NCBI GenBank assembly: GCA_944320865.1
Contig: CALUJC010000001.1
Coordinates: 1 to 64,000, forward strand
Origin: an uncultured Bacteroides sp.
GTDB taxonomy: Bacteria > Bacteroidota > Bacteroidia > Bacteroidales > Bacteroidaceae
Direction of reading: 5' to 3'
DNA length: 64,000 nucleotides
Shown here: positions 27,479 to 36,144 of the stretch, piece by piece
Numbering within the stretch: position 1 is the stretch's first letter
Layout of the letters: each line of letters opens with the position of its first letter
The notes under the pieces: model-generated
Database searches by the model: none
What the model saw: only the letters and a program-made list of their open reading frames with translations
Told to the model about the DNA's origin: nothing
Translations under genes and position numbers: made by a program

Positions 27479-27549
27479 GGTAGCCTTGGAAGGCCAGCAC
27501 GGTAGCGTTGGAAGGCCAGGACGGCAGCGTTCCAACGCCAGCACGGCAG
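27479..27549 (+). repeat. Phased palindrome array B (3+ x 22 bp)
   Basis: Units GGTAG/GGCAG start at 27479, 27501, 27523 and 27545, exactly 22 bp apart. Each holds an imperfect palindrome of the form GCCTTGGAAGGC or GCGTTCCAACGC. The unit GGTAGCGTTGGAAGGCC closely resembles the reverse complement of array C at 40400-40505. It lies in the 5' gap between the divergent PCMD and aroC genes (27084-27652); otherwise that gap shows only AT-rich sequence and TACCTTTA at 27611, a possible aroC -7 box. Confidence 0.88.
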
Positions 27550-27652
27550 TAAAAAACAGGCTTTTTCTGAAGTTTTCGGCCTAAAACATGCATATTTCCG
27601 AAAAAAGCCCTACCTTTATAGGGAATTTCAACTCAACATACACACTACACTT

Positions 27653-28729
27653 ATGTTTAACTCTTATGGAAATATCCTCCGCCTCACCAGCTTCGGGGAA
27701 TCGCATGGCAAAGGCATCGGGGGAGTGATAGACGGATTTCCCGCAGGTATCAACATCGACATGGACTTTGTGCAGGCCGAGCTGGCACGCCGCCGCCCGG
27801 GCCAGTCGCGCATCACCACCTCGCGCCAAGAGACGGACAAGGTGGAGTTTCTGTCCGGCATCTTCGAAGGGAAATCCACAGGCTGCCCCATCGGCTTCAT
27901 TGTGTGGAACGAAAACCAGCGATACAGCGACTACAGCGAAATGCAAAGCGTGTACCGCCCCTCGCACGCCGACTATACCTACAAGCTGAAATACGGCATC
28001 CGCGACTACCGTGGAGGCGGACGCTCGTCGGCACGCGAGACCATTGCCCGCGTGGTGGGCGGGGCGCTGGCCAAGCTGGCACTGAGGCAACTGGGCATCA
28101 GCATCACGGCCTACACCTCGCAGGTGGGCGGCATCAAGCTGGAGAAAGACTACCGGGAGTATGACTTCGACGTGATAGAGACCAACCCCGTGCGCTGCCC
28201 CGACCCGGAGAAAGCCAAGGAGATGGAAGAGTTAATCTACCAGATAAAGGAAGAAGGAGACACCATTGGCGGCGTAGTGACCTGCGTCATCCAAGGCTGC
28301 CCTATCGGCCTGGGCCAACCCGTGTTCGGCAAGCTGCAATCGGCACTGGCCGCCGGCATGCTGAGCATCAACGCGGCCAAGGCCTTTGAATACGGCGAAG
28401 GCTTCAAGGGACTGAAGATGAAGGGGTCGGAGCAGAACGACGTGTTCTACAACAACGGAGGACGCATCACCACCCGCACCAACCACTCCGGCGGCATACA
28501 GGGAGGCATCAGCAACGGGCAGGACATCTACTTCCGCGTGGCCTTCAAGCCCGTGGCCACCGTGCTGATGGAGCAGCACACCGTCAACCTGGACGGCATA
28601 GACACCACCCTGAAGGCCCGCGGACGGCACGACCCCTGCGTGCTTCCCCGCGCCGTGCCCATCGTGGAGGCCATGACCGCCATGACCTTGCTGGATTTTT
28701 ACTTGATAGACAAGACGACACAACTTTGA
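27653..28729 (+). CDS. Chorismate synthase
   Basis: A 358-residue enzyme, last step of the shikimate pathway: 5-enolpyruvylshikimate 3-phosphate to chorismate with reduced FMN. Signatures are LTSFGESHG at the start, [20 protein letters not shown] in the middle and [19 protein letters not shown] at the end. Full length. Upstream are array B and a TACCTTTA box. It stands apart from other aromatic genes. Confidence 0.96.
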   Translation: MFNSYGNILRLTSFGESHGKGIGGVIDGFPAGINIDMDFVQAELARRRPGQSRITTSRQETDKVEFLSGIFEGKSTGCPIGFIVWNENQRYSDYSEMQSVYRPSHADYTYKLKYGIRDYRGGGRSSARETIARVVGGALAKLALRQLGISITAYTSQVGGIKLEKDYREYDFDVIETNPVRCPDPEKAKEMEELIYQIKEEGDTIGGVVTCVIQGCPIGLGQPVFGKLQSALAAGMLSINAAKAFEYGEGFKGLKMKGSEQNDVFYNNGGRITTRTNHSGGIQGGISNGQDIYFRVAFKPVATVLMEQHTVNLDGIDTTLKARGRHDPCVLPRAVPIVEAMTAMTLLDFYLIDKTTQL

Positions 28730-28732
28730 TAA

Positions 28733-28813
28733 ATGAAGAATTAAGAACGAAGAATGAAGAATTCTCAAGGATGTTTCCGCATGGCAAAATTCTTCATTCT
28801 TCGTTCTTCATTA
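28733..28813. repeat. GAAGAATGAAGAAC inverted pair 1
   Basis: AAGAACGAAGAATGAAGAATT (to about 28762) is repeated inverted from 28786 (AATTCTTCATTCTTCGTTCT). The pair fills the aroC-peptidase gap and could fold as a long hairpin. Relatives are at 47593-47787 and 50961-51238. Confidence 0.8.
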
Positions 28814-28822
28814 AAGTAAACC

Positions 28823-30181
28823 ATGATTAAAGACTACCTTACCCTCAACGAACCACGGATGCTGGACGAGCTGTTCAGCATCATCCGCATACCCAGCATC
28901 AGCGCGCAACCCGAACATCGCGACGACATGCTGGCCTGCGCCCAACGCTGGGCACAACTGCTGCTGGAGGCCGGAGCCGACGAGGCGCACGTAATGCCTT
29001 CGGCCGGCAACCCGATGGTCTTTGCACAAAAGACCGTCGCCCCCGATGCCAAGACCGTACTGGTTTACGCCCACTACGACGTGATGCCCGCCGAGCCACT
29101 GGAGCTTTGGACAAGCCCGCCCTTTGAACCCGAAGTGCGCGACGGACGCATCTGGGCACGCGGGGCGGACGACGACAAAGGCCAGTCGTTCATCCAAGTG
29201 AAGGCATTCGAGTATCTGGTGAAGAACGGATTGCTGAAGGTCAACGTGAAGTTCATCTTCGAAGGTGAAGAAGAAATCGGTTCTCCCAGCCTGGAGGCCT
29301 TCTGCAAAGAACATAAGGAATTGCTGCGGGCCGATGTCATACTGGTGTCGGACACCAGCATGCTGGGCGCCGACCTGCCCTCGCTGACCACCGGCCTGCG
29401 CGGACTGGCCTACTGGCAGGTGGAGGTGACGGGACCCAACCGCGACCTGCACTCAGGACATTTCGGCGGAGCCGTGGCCAACCCCATCAACGTGCTCTGC
29501 GGATTATTATCCAAGGTGGTGGATGAAGACGGACGCATCACCGTGCCCGGCTTCTACGACGACGTGGAGGAAGTGCCGCAAGCTGAACGCGACATGATAG
29601 CCAAGATACCCTTCGACGAGGAGAAATACAAGCAAGCCATCGGCGTGAAGGCCCTGGCCGGAGAGAAAGGATACAGCACACTGGAACGGAACAGCTGCCG
29701 CCCGTCGTTCGACATCTGCGGCATCTGGGGCGGATACACGGGCGAGGGAGCCAAGACGGTGCTGCCCTCGAAGGCCTTTGCCAAGGTGTCGTGCCGGCTG
29801 GTGCCCCACCAGGACCACCGCAAGATAGAGCAGCTCATGGCCGACTACCTGCAAAGCCTGGCTCCGGACACCGTGCAAGTCAAGGTCACTCCCCTGCACG
29901 GCGGACAAGGCTACGTCTGCCCCATCAGCCTGCCGGCCTACCGGGCTGCGGAGAAAGGCTTCGAGAAGGCCTTCGGACGGAAGCCGCTGGCCGTGCGCCG
30001 GGGCGGAAGCATCCCCATCATCTCCACCTTCGAGCAGGTATTGGGCATCAAGACGGTGCTCATGGGCTTCGGACTGGAGAGCAACGCCATCCACTCCCCC
30101 AACGAGAACATCCCACTCAGCATCCTGCGCAAGGGCATCGAGGCGGTAGTGGAGTTCTACTTGGAGTATGCCAACTTATAA
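28823..30181 (+). CDS. M20-family dipeptidase
   Basis: A 452-residue cytoplasmic metallopeptidase of the M20/M25/M40 family. Metal and catalytic motifs are VLVYAHYDVMPAEP, ARGADDDKGQ (bridging Asp), FEGEEEIGSPSL (catalytic Glu-Glu) and VSDTSM. The lid domain follows (about residues 205-360), and the C-terminal RRGGSIPII and SNAIHSPNENIP complete the site. It would cleave short peptides. Its 3' end overlaps convergent topB by six bases. Confidence 0.92.
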   Translation: MIKDYLTLNEPRMLDELFSIIRIPSISAQPEHRDDMLACAQRWAQLLLEAGADEAHVMPSAGNPMVFAQKTVAPDAKTVLVYAHYDVMPAEPLELWTSPPFEPEVRDGRIWARGADDDKGQSFIQVKAFEYLVKNGLLKVNVKFIFEGEEEIGSPSLEAFCKEHKELLRADVILVSDTSMLGADLPSLTTGLRGLAYWQVEVTGPNRDLHSGHFGGAVANPINVLCGLLSKVVDEDGRITVPGFYDDVEEVPQAERDMIAKIPFDEEKYKQAIGVKALAGEKGYSTLERNSCRPSFDICGIWGGYTGEGAKTVLPSKAFAKVSCRLVPHQDHRKIEQLMADYLQSLAPDTVQVKVTPLHGGQGYVCPISLPAYRAAEKGFEKAFGRKPLAVRRGGSIPIISTFEQVLGIKTVLMGFGLESNAIHSPNENIPLSILRKGIEAVVEFYLEYANL

Positions 30182-32290
30182 TGACTGCCCCTCGAAAGGC
30201 TTGCGGAACGTGCACCCCTCCTTCCAGCGGGAGCAGCCATAGGCCGTCTTGCCCTTGATAACAGTGCCTTTCCCGCACAAGGGGCAAGGCTGACCCACCA
30301 GAGCGTCTTCCCCCACAGCAGCGGGGGCAGGCGCTTTTTTCTTGCGGGCAGCGGGCTTGCGGGCAGCAGTGGCGGCCTTCCTGGGCTTCTCCTCCGGGGG
30401 GGTGGAGGCCTGCACGGCGATGCGGCGGTTGCTGCGGTCGGCCAGCACGTTGTGCACTATCTCCGTCACCATCTGCTTCAGCTCCTCCAGGAAGCGGGAG
30501 GCGTCGTAGGTGCGGCGCTCTATCTCGCGCAACTTCTTCTCCCAGATGCCGGTCAGCTCGGCGGACTTCAGTAGCTCTTCGCGGATGGTCTGTATCAGCT
30601 CCACGCCCGTGGGGGTGGCTATCAGGTTCTTCTTCTCCTTGCGGATGTAGTTGCGCTTGAACAGTGTCTCGATGATGGCGGCGCGGGTGGAGGGGCGTCC
30701 TATGCCGTTCTCCTTCAGGGCATCGCGCAGCTCGTCGTTGTCCACCAGCTTGCCGGCTGTCTCCATAGCACGCAGCAGGGTGGCCTCGGTGTATGGCAGG
30801 GGCGGGCGTGTCCACTTCTCCACCAGCTCCGGTTCGTGGGGGCCGCTCTCGCCCTTGGTGAAGGCCGGTAGCACCTGTTGCCCGGCATCGTCCCCTTCCT
30901 TGTCGTCCTGCAAGGCGGGCGAGGCAAAGACTACGCGCCAGCCCGGCTCCAGTATCTGACGGCCGGAGGTCTTGAACTCCACGTCGGCTGCCCGGCCCAT
31001 GACGGTGGTGGTGGCAAACTTGCAGTCGGGATAGAAGGCGGCAATGAAGCGTCGTGCCACCAGGTCGAACACCCGCCGCTCCATGTCCGTCAGGTTCGTG
31101 GGGGGCTGGCCGGTGGGGATGATGGCGTGGTGGTCGGTCACCTTCGAGTTGTCGAACACCTTCTTTGACTTCGTCAGGGGACGGCCCTCGAGCGGGGCGG
31201 TCAGTGCCTCGTAGCCGCGCAGTCCCTTCAGGATGCCCGGGCACTTGGGGTAGATGTCGTCGCTGAGGAAGGTGGTGTCCACGCGGGGATAGGTGGTGAC
31301 CTTCTTCTCGTAAAGGGATTGGATAAGCTTCAGCGTGTCGTCGGCAGAGTAGGCAAACTTCTTGTTGCACTCCACCTGTAGCGAGGTGAGGTCGAACAGG
31401 CGAGGCGGCGCCTCCTTGCCCTCGCGCCGGGTGACGGAGAGGATGGTGAACGGCTCGTCCTTGATGCGCTCCAGCAGCGCCTGTCCGCGCCGGAGGTCGG
31501 TGATGGGGTCGATGCCCCGGTTGTCGTCGGGCTTGGGGGGCTTGGTGGAGGCCTTCTGCTTCTCGGCCTCGCGGGCCAACTCCTCGTCGGTCTTGCGCAC
31601 GAGGGCGGCAAAGGTGGTGTCGCGATACACCGTGCGCAGCTCCCAATACTGCCGGGGGATGAAGTGCTCTATCTCCAGCTGGCGGTTGACAATGAGTGCC
31701 AGGGTGGGCGTCTGCACCCGGCCGATGGAGAGCACCTGCCCGCGCTGCCCGTACTTCATGGTGTAGAGGCGCGTGGCGTTCATGCCCAACAGCCAGTCGC
31801 CTATGGCGCGGCTCAGTCCGGCCTCGTAGAGGGGCTGGTACTCCTTCGCCTCGTGCAGGGAGGCGAAGCCTTCGCGGATGGACTCTTCGGTGAGTGACGA
31901 TATCCACAGCCGCTTCACCGGGCAGCGGGCGCCGGCCTTCTGCATCACCCAGCGCTGTATGAGCTCGCCCTCCTGACCGGCATCGCCGCAGTTGATAATC
32001 ATGTCCGCCGCCTGCATCAGCCGCTCGATGACGCGGAACTGCCGTTCGTAGGTGGGGTTCGAGATGAGCTTGATGCCGAAGCGGGGCGGAATCATGGGCA
32101 GGCTGTCCAGCCGCCAGGCTTTCCACTGGGGGGTATACTCGTGCGGCTCCTTCAGGGTACAGAGGTGGCCGAAGGTCCATGTCACCTGGTATCCGTTTCC
32201 CTCGATGTATCCGTCCTTCTTCTCCCTCGCGCCCAGCACCTCGGCTATGTCGCGTGCCACGGAGGGCTTTTCGGCAATGCAAACTATCAT
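30176..32290 (-). CDS. DNA topoisomerase III
   Basis: A 704-residue type IA topoisomerase. The Toprim domain is at the start (AEKPSVARDI with E7; DAGQEGELIQRW at 103-114, a variant of the common DxDxE set), and the catalytic tyrosine is Y334 in VTTYPRVDTTFL. A basic Ala/Lys linker (ARKPAARKKKAPAP) precedes one C-terminal zinc-finger-like motif (CPLCGKGTV...CTFRKPF). It relaxes negative supercoils and resolves recombination intermediates. The length is near that of chromosomal TopB. Confidence 0.94.
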   Translation of the reverse strand: MIVCIAEKPSVARDIAEVLGAREKKDGYIEGNGYQVTWTFGHLCTLKEPHEYTPQWKAWRLDSLPMIPPRFGIKLISNPTYERQFRVIERLMQAADMIINCGDAGQEGELIQRWVMQKAGARCPVKRLWISSLTEESIREGFASLHEAKEYQPLYEAGLSRAIGDWLLGMNATRLYTMKYGQRGQVLSIGRVQTPTLALIVNRQLEIEHFIPRQYWELRTVYRDTTFAALVRKTDEELAREAEKQKASTKPPKPDDNRGIDPITDLRRGQALLERIKDEPFTILSVTRREGKEAPPRLFDLTSLQVECNKKFAYSADDTLKLIQSLYEKKVTTYPRVDTTFLSDDIYPKCPGILKGLRGYEALTAPLEGRPLTKSKKVFDNSKVTDHHAIIPTGQPPTNLTDMERRVFDLVARRFIAAFYPDCKFATTTVMGRAADVEFKTSGRQILEPGWRVVFASPALQDDKEGDDAGQQVLPAFTKGESGPHEPELVEKWTRPPLPYTEATLLRAMETAGKLVDNDELRDALKENGIGRPSTRAAIIETLFKRNYIRKEKKNLIATPTGVELIQTIREELLKSAELTGIWEKKLREIERRTYDASRFLEELKQMVTEIVHNVLADRSNRRIAVQASTPPEEKPRKAATAARKPAARKKKAPAPAAVGEDALVGQPCPLCGKGTVIKGKTAYGCSRWKEGCTFRKPFEGQSL

Positions 32291-32319
32291 GTTCTCTTCT
32301 TCCTTTGGTTTTAGCGGGG

Positions 32320-32327
32320 CAAAGGTA
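32320..32327 (-). promoter_or_regulatory. Promoter -7 box for topB
   Basis: TACCTTTG on the minus strand, 29 bp upstream of the ATG. Confidence 0.6.
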
Positions 32328-32402
32328 CGAAAATTTTAGTGACGAGCTACGAGCTACGAGCACTATGAAGCGACAAGCTACAAGCTACGAGATTGAGGGT
32401 GC

Positions 32403-32636
32403 AGCGGACGGCAACGCCGTCCAACCATGCTTAACCGAGGGTGGAACGAAGTGACACCTTCGGATGTATGCGGACAACGACACATCGACCTCGAAGGGGT
32501 CGAATGGGTTATGCTTCACGAGCACACGGTTGAACCCCTTCGAGGTTCAGATAGTCGGGCTACAGTCCCCCCCCGCAGGTACCGCTGCGCGGCACACAGC
32601 GGTTAAGCATGATTGGACGGTTTCACCGTCCCCACC
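32403..32636. repeat. REP-like inverted repeat between topB and an HU-like gene
   Basis: GACGGCAACGCCGTC with CAACCATGCTTAACCG (32407-32437) is mirrored at 32600-32630 by CGGTTAAGCATG with GACGGTTTCACCGTC. Each end is also a small hairpin. Between lie further pairs (ACCTCGAAGGGGTCGA and GAACCCCTTCGAGGT). The gap also shows a short direct repeat of ACGAGCT at 32341-32360. No gene is seen. Confidence 0.7.
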
Positions 32637-32667
32637 CACTTAATACCTCATCACTAATACTTAATAC

Positions 32668-33462
32668 TTACCCCAGCTGGTGGTCGCCATCGTCCTCGCC
32701 GCCGTCATCGCCGCCTTCATCGGGCGTGGTGGGGGCTACGCCGATGTAGAGGGGGCTTTCCACCACGCGGGGCGCCTTGCGCAGGATGTTACTGTTGCTG
32801 CCGCCATACTGGGTGGTGATGCGTAGTGTGTAGGTACCCTCAGCCAGACCGGCGGGCAGCACGAACACCAGCTTCTTGGGCTCGTTGACGGCCACCATGC
32901 CGGAGTCCACGCGCGTCTCTGTGCCCTCCTCGCTGACGATGGTGATGCCCACTGCAGGGTCGTCGCCAACGAGCTTGAGGTAGTTGCCCTCCACGGTGAA
33001 GGGGTAGCCCGGGGTGGCGGTGCGGTCGGTGGCGCGGGTGGCAATGTCGGTGGTGCCGCTGATGTACATCACCTCGGCCTTCTCGCCCAGCACGTTCACC
33101 GTGGTGTTGCGGATGGCTTCACGCCAGTCGGCACCCTGGGCAATGGTGATGTTCAGCTGGTTCACCTCGGGGTTCCACGAAGCGCCTGCCCGGCCTTTGG
33201 GGGATGCCACGGCTGAGAAGAGGCCGTTGCTCACACGCATCCCCGAGAGGGTGAGCCGCATGATGGTGCGGTGCTCCAGCTTCACCACCGCCTCTACCGT
33301 TTCCCTTTCAAGGCCGGGATTGACGGACATAATTTCGGAGATGACGCGGTCGAAGTCGGCCGTGCCGTTGGATACCAATACAAATCTCCTGTCACCCACC
33401 TCCTTGGTCAGCGGGTTGTCTACGCTCTGCACGTTGAGCGTGTACTTGATTTCGTCGCTCAT
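32668..33462 (-). CDS. HU-like DNA-binding protein with DUF4469-type Ig domain
   Basis: A 264-residue protein without a signal peptide. The N-terminal half (about 1-130) fits the HU-like DNA-binding fold found in Bacteroides (YTLNVQSVDNPLTK, VNPGLERETVEAVV, LTLSGMRVSNGLF). The C-terminal half (about 150-245) fits the Ig-like DUF4469 domain (RVDSGMVAVNEPKKLVFVLP, GTYTLRITTQY). It ends in the acidic tail GGDDGGEDDGDHQLG. The same last ten residues, GEDDGDHQLG, end the HU-like protein at 47049-47582. Its start lies 46 bp from palindrome array E. The DNA target is unknown. Confidence 0.82.
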   Translation of the reverse strand: MSDEIKYTLNVQSVDNPLTKEVGDRRFVLVSNGTADFDRVISEIMSVNPGLERETVEAVVKLEHRTIMRLTLSGMRVSNGLFSAVASPKGRAGASWNPEVNQLNITIAQGADWREAIRNTTVNVLGEKAEVMYISGTTDIATRATDRTATPGYPFTVEGNYLKLVGDDPAVGITIVSEEGTETRVDSGMVAVNEPKKLVFVLPAGLAEGTYTLRITTQYGGSNSNILRKAPRVVESPLYIGVAPTTPDEGGDDGGEDDGDHQLG

Positions 33463-33507
33463 GTTTTTTTATTTTTAAGATTAAACAATAGTTTCTTCAT
33501 TGGATGC

Positions 33508-33600
33508 CATGTATGTCCGTACATGGGGTACTATGTATGCTCGTACATGGGATAGCATGTATGCTCGTACATAGGGTGGCATGTACGAGCATACATAGGG
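33508..33600. repeat. Phased palindrome array E (4 x 24 bp)
   Basis: CATGTATG...CGTACATG-type palindromes start at 33508, 33532, 33556 and 33580, an exact 24-bp period. The core in units 2-4 is ATGCTCGTACAT or its complement. It begins 46 bp upstream of the HU-like start and touches the stop codon of the lipoprotein gene. Confidence 0.9.
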
Positions 33601-35984
33601 TTACTGCGGTGCCCCGTCCTCCAGCACAGGTGGATTGCTGTTACCGGCCTGCTGCTCGTAGTGGTAGGGGCAGGCGTTGTCGTTGCCGGCATTCCACGTC
33701 TTGATGGCGGTGTTCATGACGGTGGTGGCGGACTGCCAGGTGATGCCGTTTTCACCTACCTTGAAGACTGTACTTGTGGCACCGTTATCTTCACTGCCAA
33801 CACTTGTTGTGGCATCCCCGCTCCAAAAACAGGCGGTAATAGTAGAGCGATTATTATTCCGTCCTGCTACGGCGCCCACATTAGCTATTCCAGTGACCTT
33901 CCCTGTTGCATAGCAGGACAGCATCATCCCACTTAAATCAAGAAGTCCTACTATTCCACCTGCACCGTCGCTTCCATTAACCGTGGCTGAAGAGGAACAG
34001 GCCTGTATACTGCCACTACTGCTGTATCCGGCGATACCTCCTGCAAAGTTAGTACCACTAACCGTGGCCGAAGAGGAACAGGCCTGTATACTACTGCTAT
34101 CACTGCCTCCGGCAATACCTCCTGTATAGTAAGGACCACTAACCGTGGCCGAAGAGGAACAGGCCTGTATACTACTGCCATCACTGCTGTATCCGACAAT
34201 ACCTCCTGTATAGTAAGGACCACTAACCGTGGCCGAAGAGGAACAGGCCTGTATACTACTGCCATTACTGTATCCGGCAATACCTCCTACACTGCTACTA
34301 CCCTTAACCTTGCCCGAAAAGGAACAGGCATGTATACTACCGCCATCACTGTATCCGGCAATACCTCCTATACAACTTGATATACTACTTATGGAGCCTT
34401 CCACATGGCAACTTTTAATCGTGCCACCTTCACCAACATAGCCAAACAGACCGATGTAGTTATAAGAGCCTGTAATTTGCAGATTGCTGATGGTATGCTC
34501 TGCGCCGTCGAAGGTGCCGGTATAGTGATTATTAGGTGTCCCTACCGGTGTCCAGTTGCTTCCGCCTTCTTCTGCAGGGTCGGGCAGGGTGATGTCGGCA
34601 GCAAGGGTGCAGCTGGTGGATAGGGTTTCTTGCGCAGCCTTTGCCCATGCCAGCAGGCCTTCGGTGGTGTAGACGGTGTAGGTGTTGGTTTCAGTATCTA
34701 CCGTATAGCCTTGCCACGACACGATGCACGAGGCCGTCAGCTCGCTGCCGTCGGTGCGGATGAGGGTGACGCGCAGCAGGGCGTTGCCCACTTGTGCCGA
34801 GGCCTCGACGGTGATGGTGACCTTTCCACCTCCCAGGTTGCCCTCCACGCTCCAGCCGGAGACATTGTCGGCACGGGTACTGATGTCGGTGTAGGTGCCG
34901 TCGGCACCTTCGGGGGTGATTTGCGCCACGAGGGCGGTGTAGTTCGCTGCTGTCGTTTCGGTGGGATAAGTCAGGGTGATTACAGTTGTCGTGCCCTTCA
35001 GGGTGATGGTGCCTGTGCCATCGCCGATGGTGAGGGTCTGGTAGGCAGGGACATCAAAGGGTGTGCCGTCCTTCGGATAGAATGTCCAATGCGTGCCGTC
35101 GTCGGAAGGCTTGGGGGCTTGGGAGAACATGGATTCGCCGTCATCGCCAGTGGCCCCTGTTGGTCCTGCAGGTCCTGTTGGTCCTTGCGGGCCTGTAGGA
35201 CCACGGTCGCCATCCTCACCATCCTCGCCACTGATGCGGTACCACGTCTGTCCACCGTCCACGCTGAGGTACCAGGCATCGGCCTGCTTTGTGCCGTTGT
35301 CCGTCATGATGGTGCCCTCCGTAATGCTGCTGCCCAGGCTGATTTGGGGCACGGGGGCGGGGTTGCCGTCCTCGCCGTCGGCTCCCGGTCGTCCGTCCTG
35401 TCCGGGAGTGCCGTCTTGTCCATCTTCGCCATCGGTACCGTCTTGGCCGTCCTTGCCGTCTTCACCGTTGGCGCGGATAGGGTTGCCTTGGGGGTCGGTC
35501 ATCAGCTGGCCGTCCAGCGTCCAGTACCAGTTGCCATCGGCCTCTTGGGTCAGGCCTATCAGCGGGGTGTGGCCGTCGGCGCCGGTGTCTCCCTTGTCGC
35601 CTTGTTCACCGGTATCTCCCTTGTCACCTTTGTCACCTTGTTCCCCCTTGTCACCTTTCTTGCCGTGATAGATGGTGATGGGGTCGCTGTGTAGGAACGT
35701 GATGGTATAGCCCACTTCCACGCCGCCCTCCAGGTAGGGGGTGACGGAGGTGATGTAGTCGGTAGTATTGATAAGCGTGTAGAGGGACTGGATGTTGTGG
35801 TTCACCTCGTTTTGCCACTCCTCGAGGGCGGCAAGGCGCTGTTCGTGGTCGTTCACCGTGTCCCATAGGGCGGTGTCGTCGTAGTCGTCCTGGCAGGAGG
35901 TGAGCACCGGGCCTGTAAGGAGGCAGGCAGAGAGCAATATATAGTTAAATTTTCTTAATAGGGGGGGGTAAATTTACTTTTCAT
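33601..35984 (-). CDS. Collagen-like/GLUG surface lipoprotein, signal peptide out of frame at a C8 tract
   Basis: About 795 residues once the frame is joined. From the only good ATG (35984) the sequence begins MKSKFTPP and stops after two more codons because of the C8 tract at 35961-35968. With one more C it continues without a break into LLSACLLTGPVLTSC, a full lipoprotein signal. Domains: coiled DUF4988-like region (CQDDYDDTALW...NDHEQRLAALEEW), collagen-like Gly-X-Y (GDKGEQGDKGDKGDTG and GPTGPQGPTGPAGPTG), beta domains, and 27-residue GLUG repeats near 515-680. As sequenced the gene should be off, unless translation starts inside at TTG 35937. It is likely a variable surface protein. An assembly error in the tract is the alternative. 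Confidence 0.8.
33979..34390 (-). repeat. Tandem 81-bp repeats encoding GLUG units
   Basis: Near-identical copies begin at about 33979, 34060, 34141, 34225 and 34306 (81, 81, 84, 81 bp). They encode units like SIQACSSSATVSGPYYTGG. High DNA identity, not just protein similarity, points to recent duplication. Confidence 0.85.
35961..35968 (-). other. C8 homopolymer tract (likely phase-variable)
   Basis: Eight C on the coding strand at codons 6-8 of the lipoprotein gene. Eight C give a stop two codons later; nine (or six) restore the frame with the lipobox. Confidence 0.75.
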
Positions 35985-36072
35985 TCTACGCATATACATA
36001 TTCTATATTATTAGGTTAATAATTGGGCGTAAAGGTAAAGAAATTTCTTGGATATACCACCATTGTCCCCAT

Positions 36073-36107
36073 AAAAAAATGCCGCCCTACCCTCGCGGGC
36101 AAGGCGG
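36073..36107 (-). terminator. Intrinsic terminator of mutA-mutB
   Basis: On the minus strand CCGCCTTGCCC pairs with GGGTAGGGCGG and is followed by CATTTTTTT; 38 bp past the mutB stop. Confidence 0.85.
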
Positions 36108-36144
36108 CCGGTATCCTTAAAAAAAGGAGCTTATGGCAATTGAA

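Noticed and set aside
30455-32290. Inactive topoisomerase because DAGQEGE lacks one Toprim aspartate
   Set aside because: This form with glycine occurs in TopB-type enzymes I know from other bacteria, and the tyrosine and other motifs are intact.
30117-32363. Long open frame (748 codons) overlapping topB on the same strand
   Set aside because: It has no family motif, is rich in Arg, Pro and His as expected from a shifted reading of GC-rich DNA, and the topB frame has a full set of motifs.
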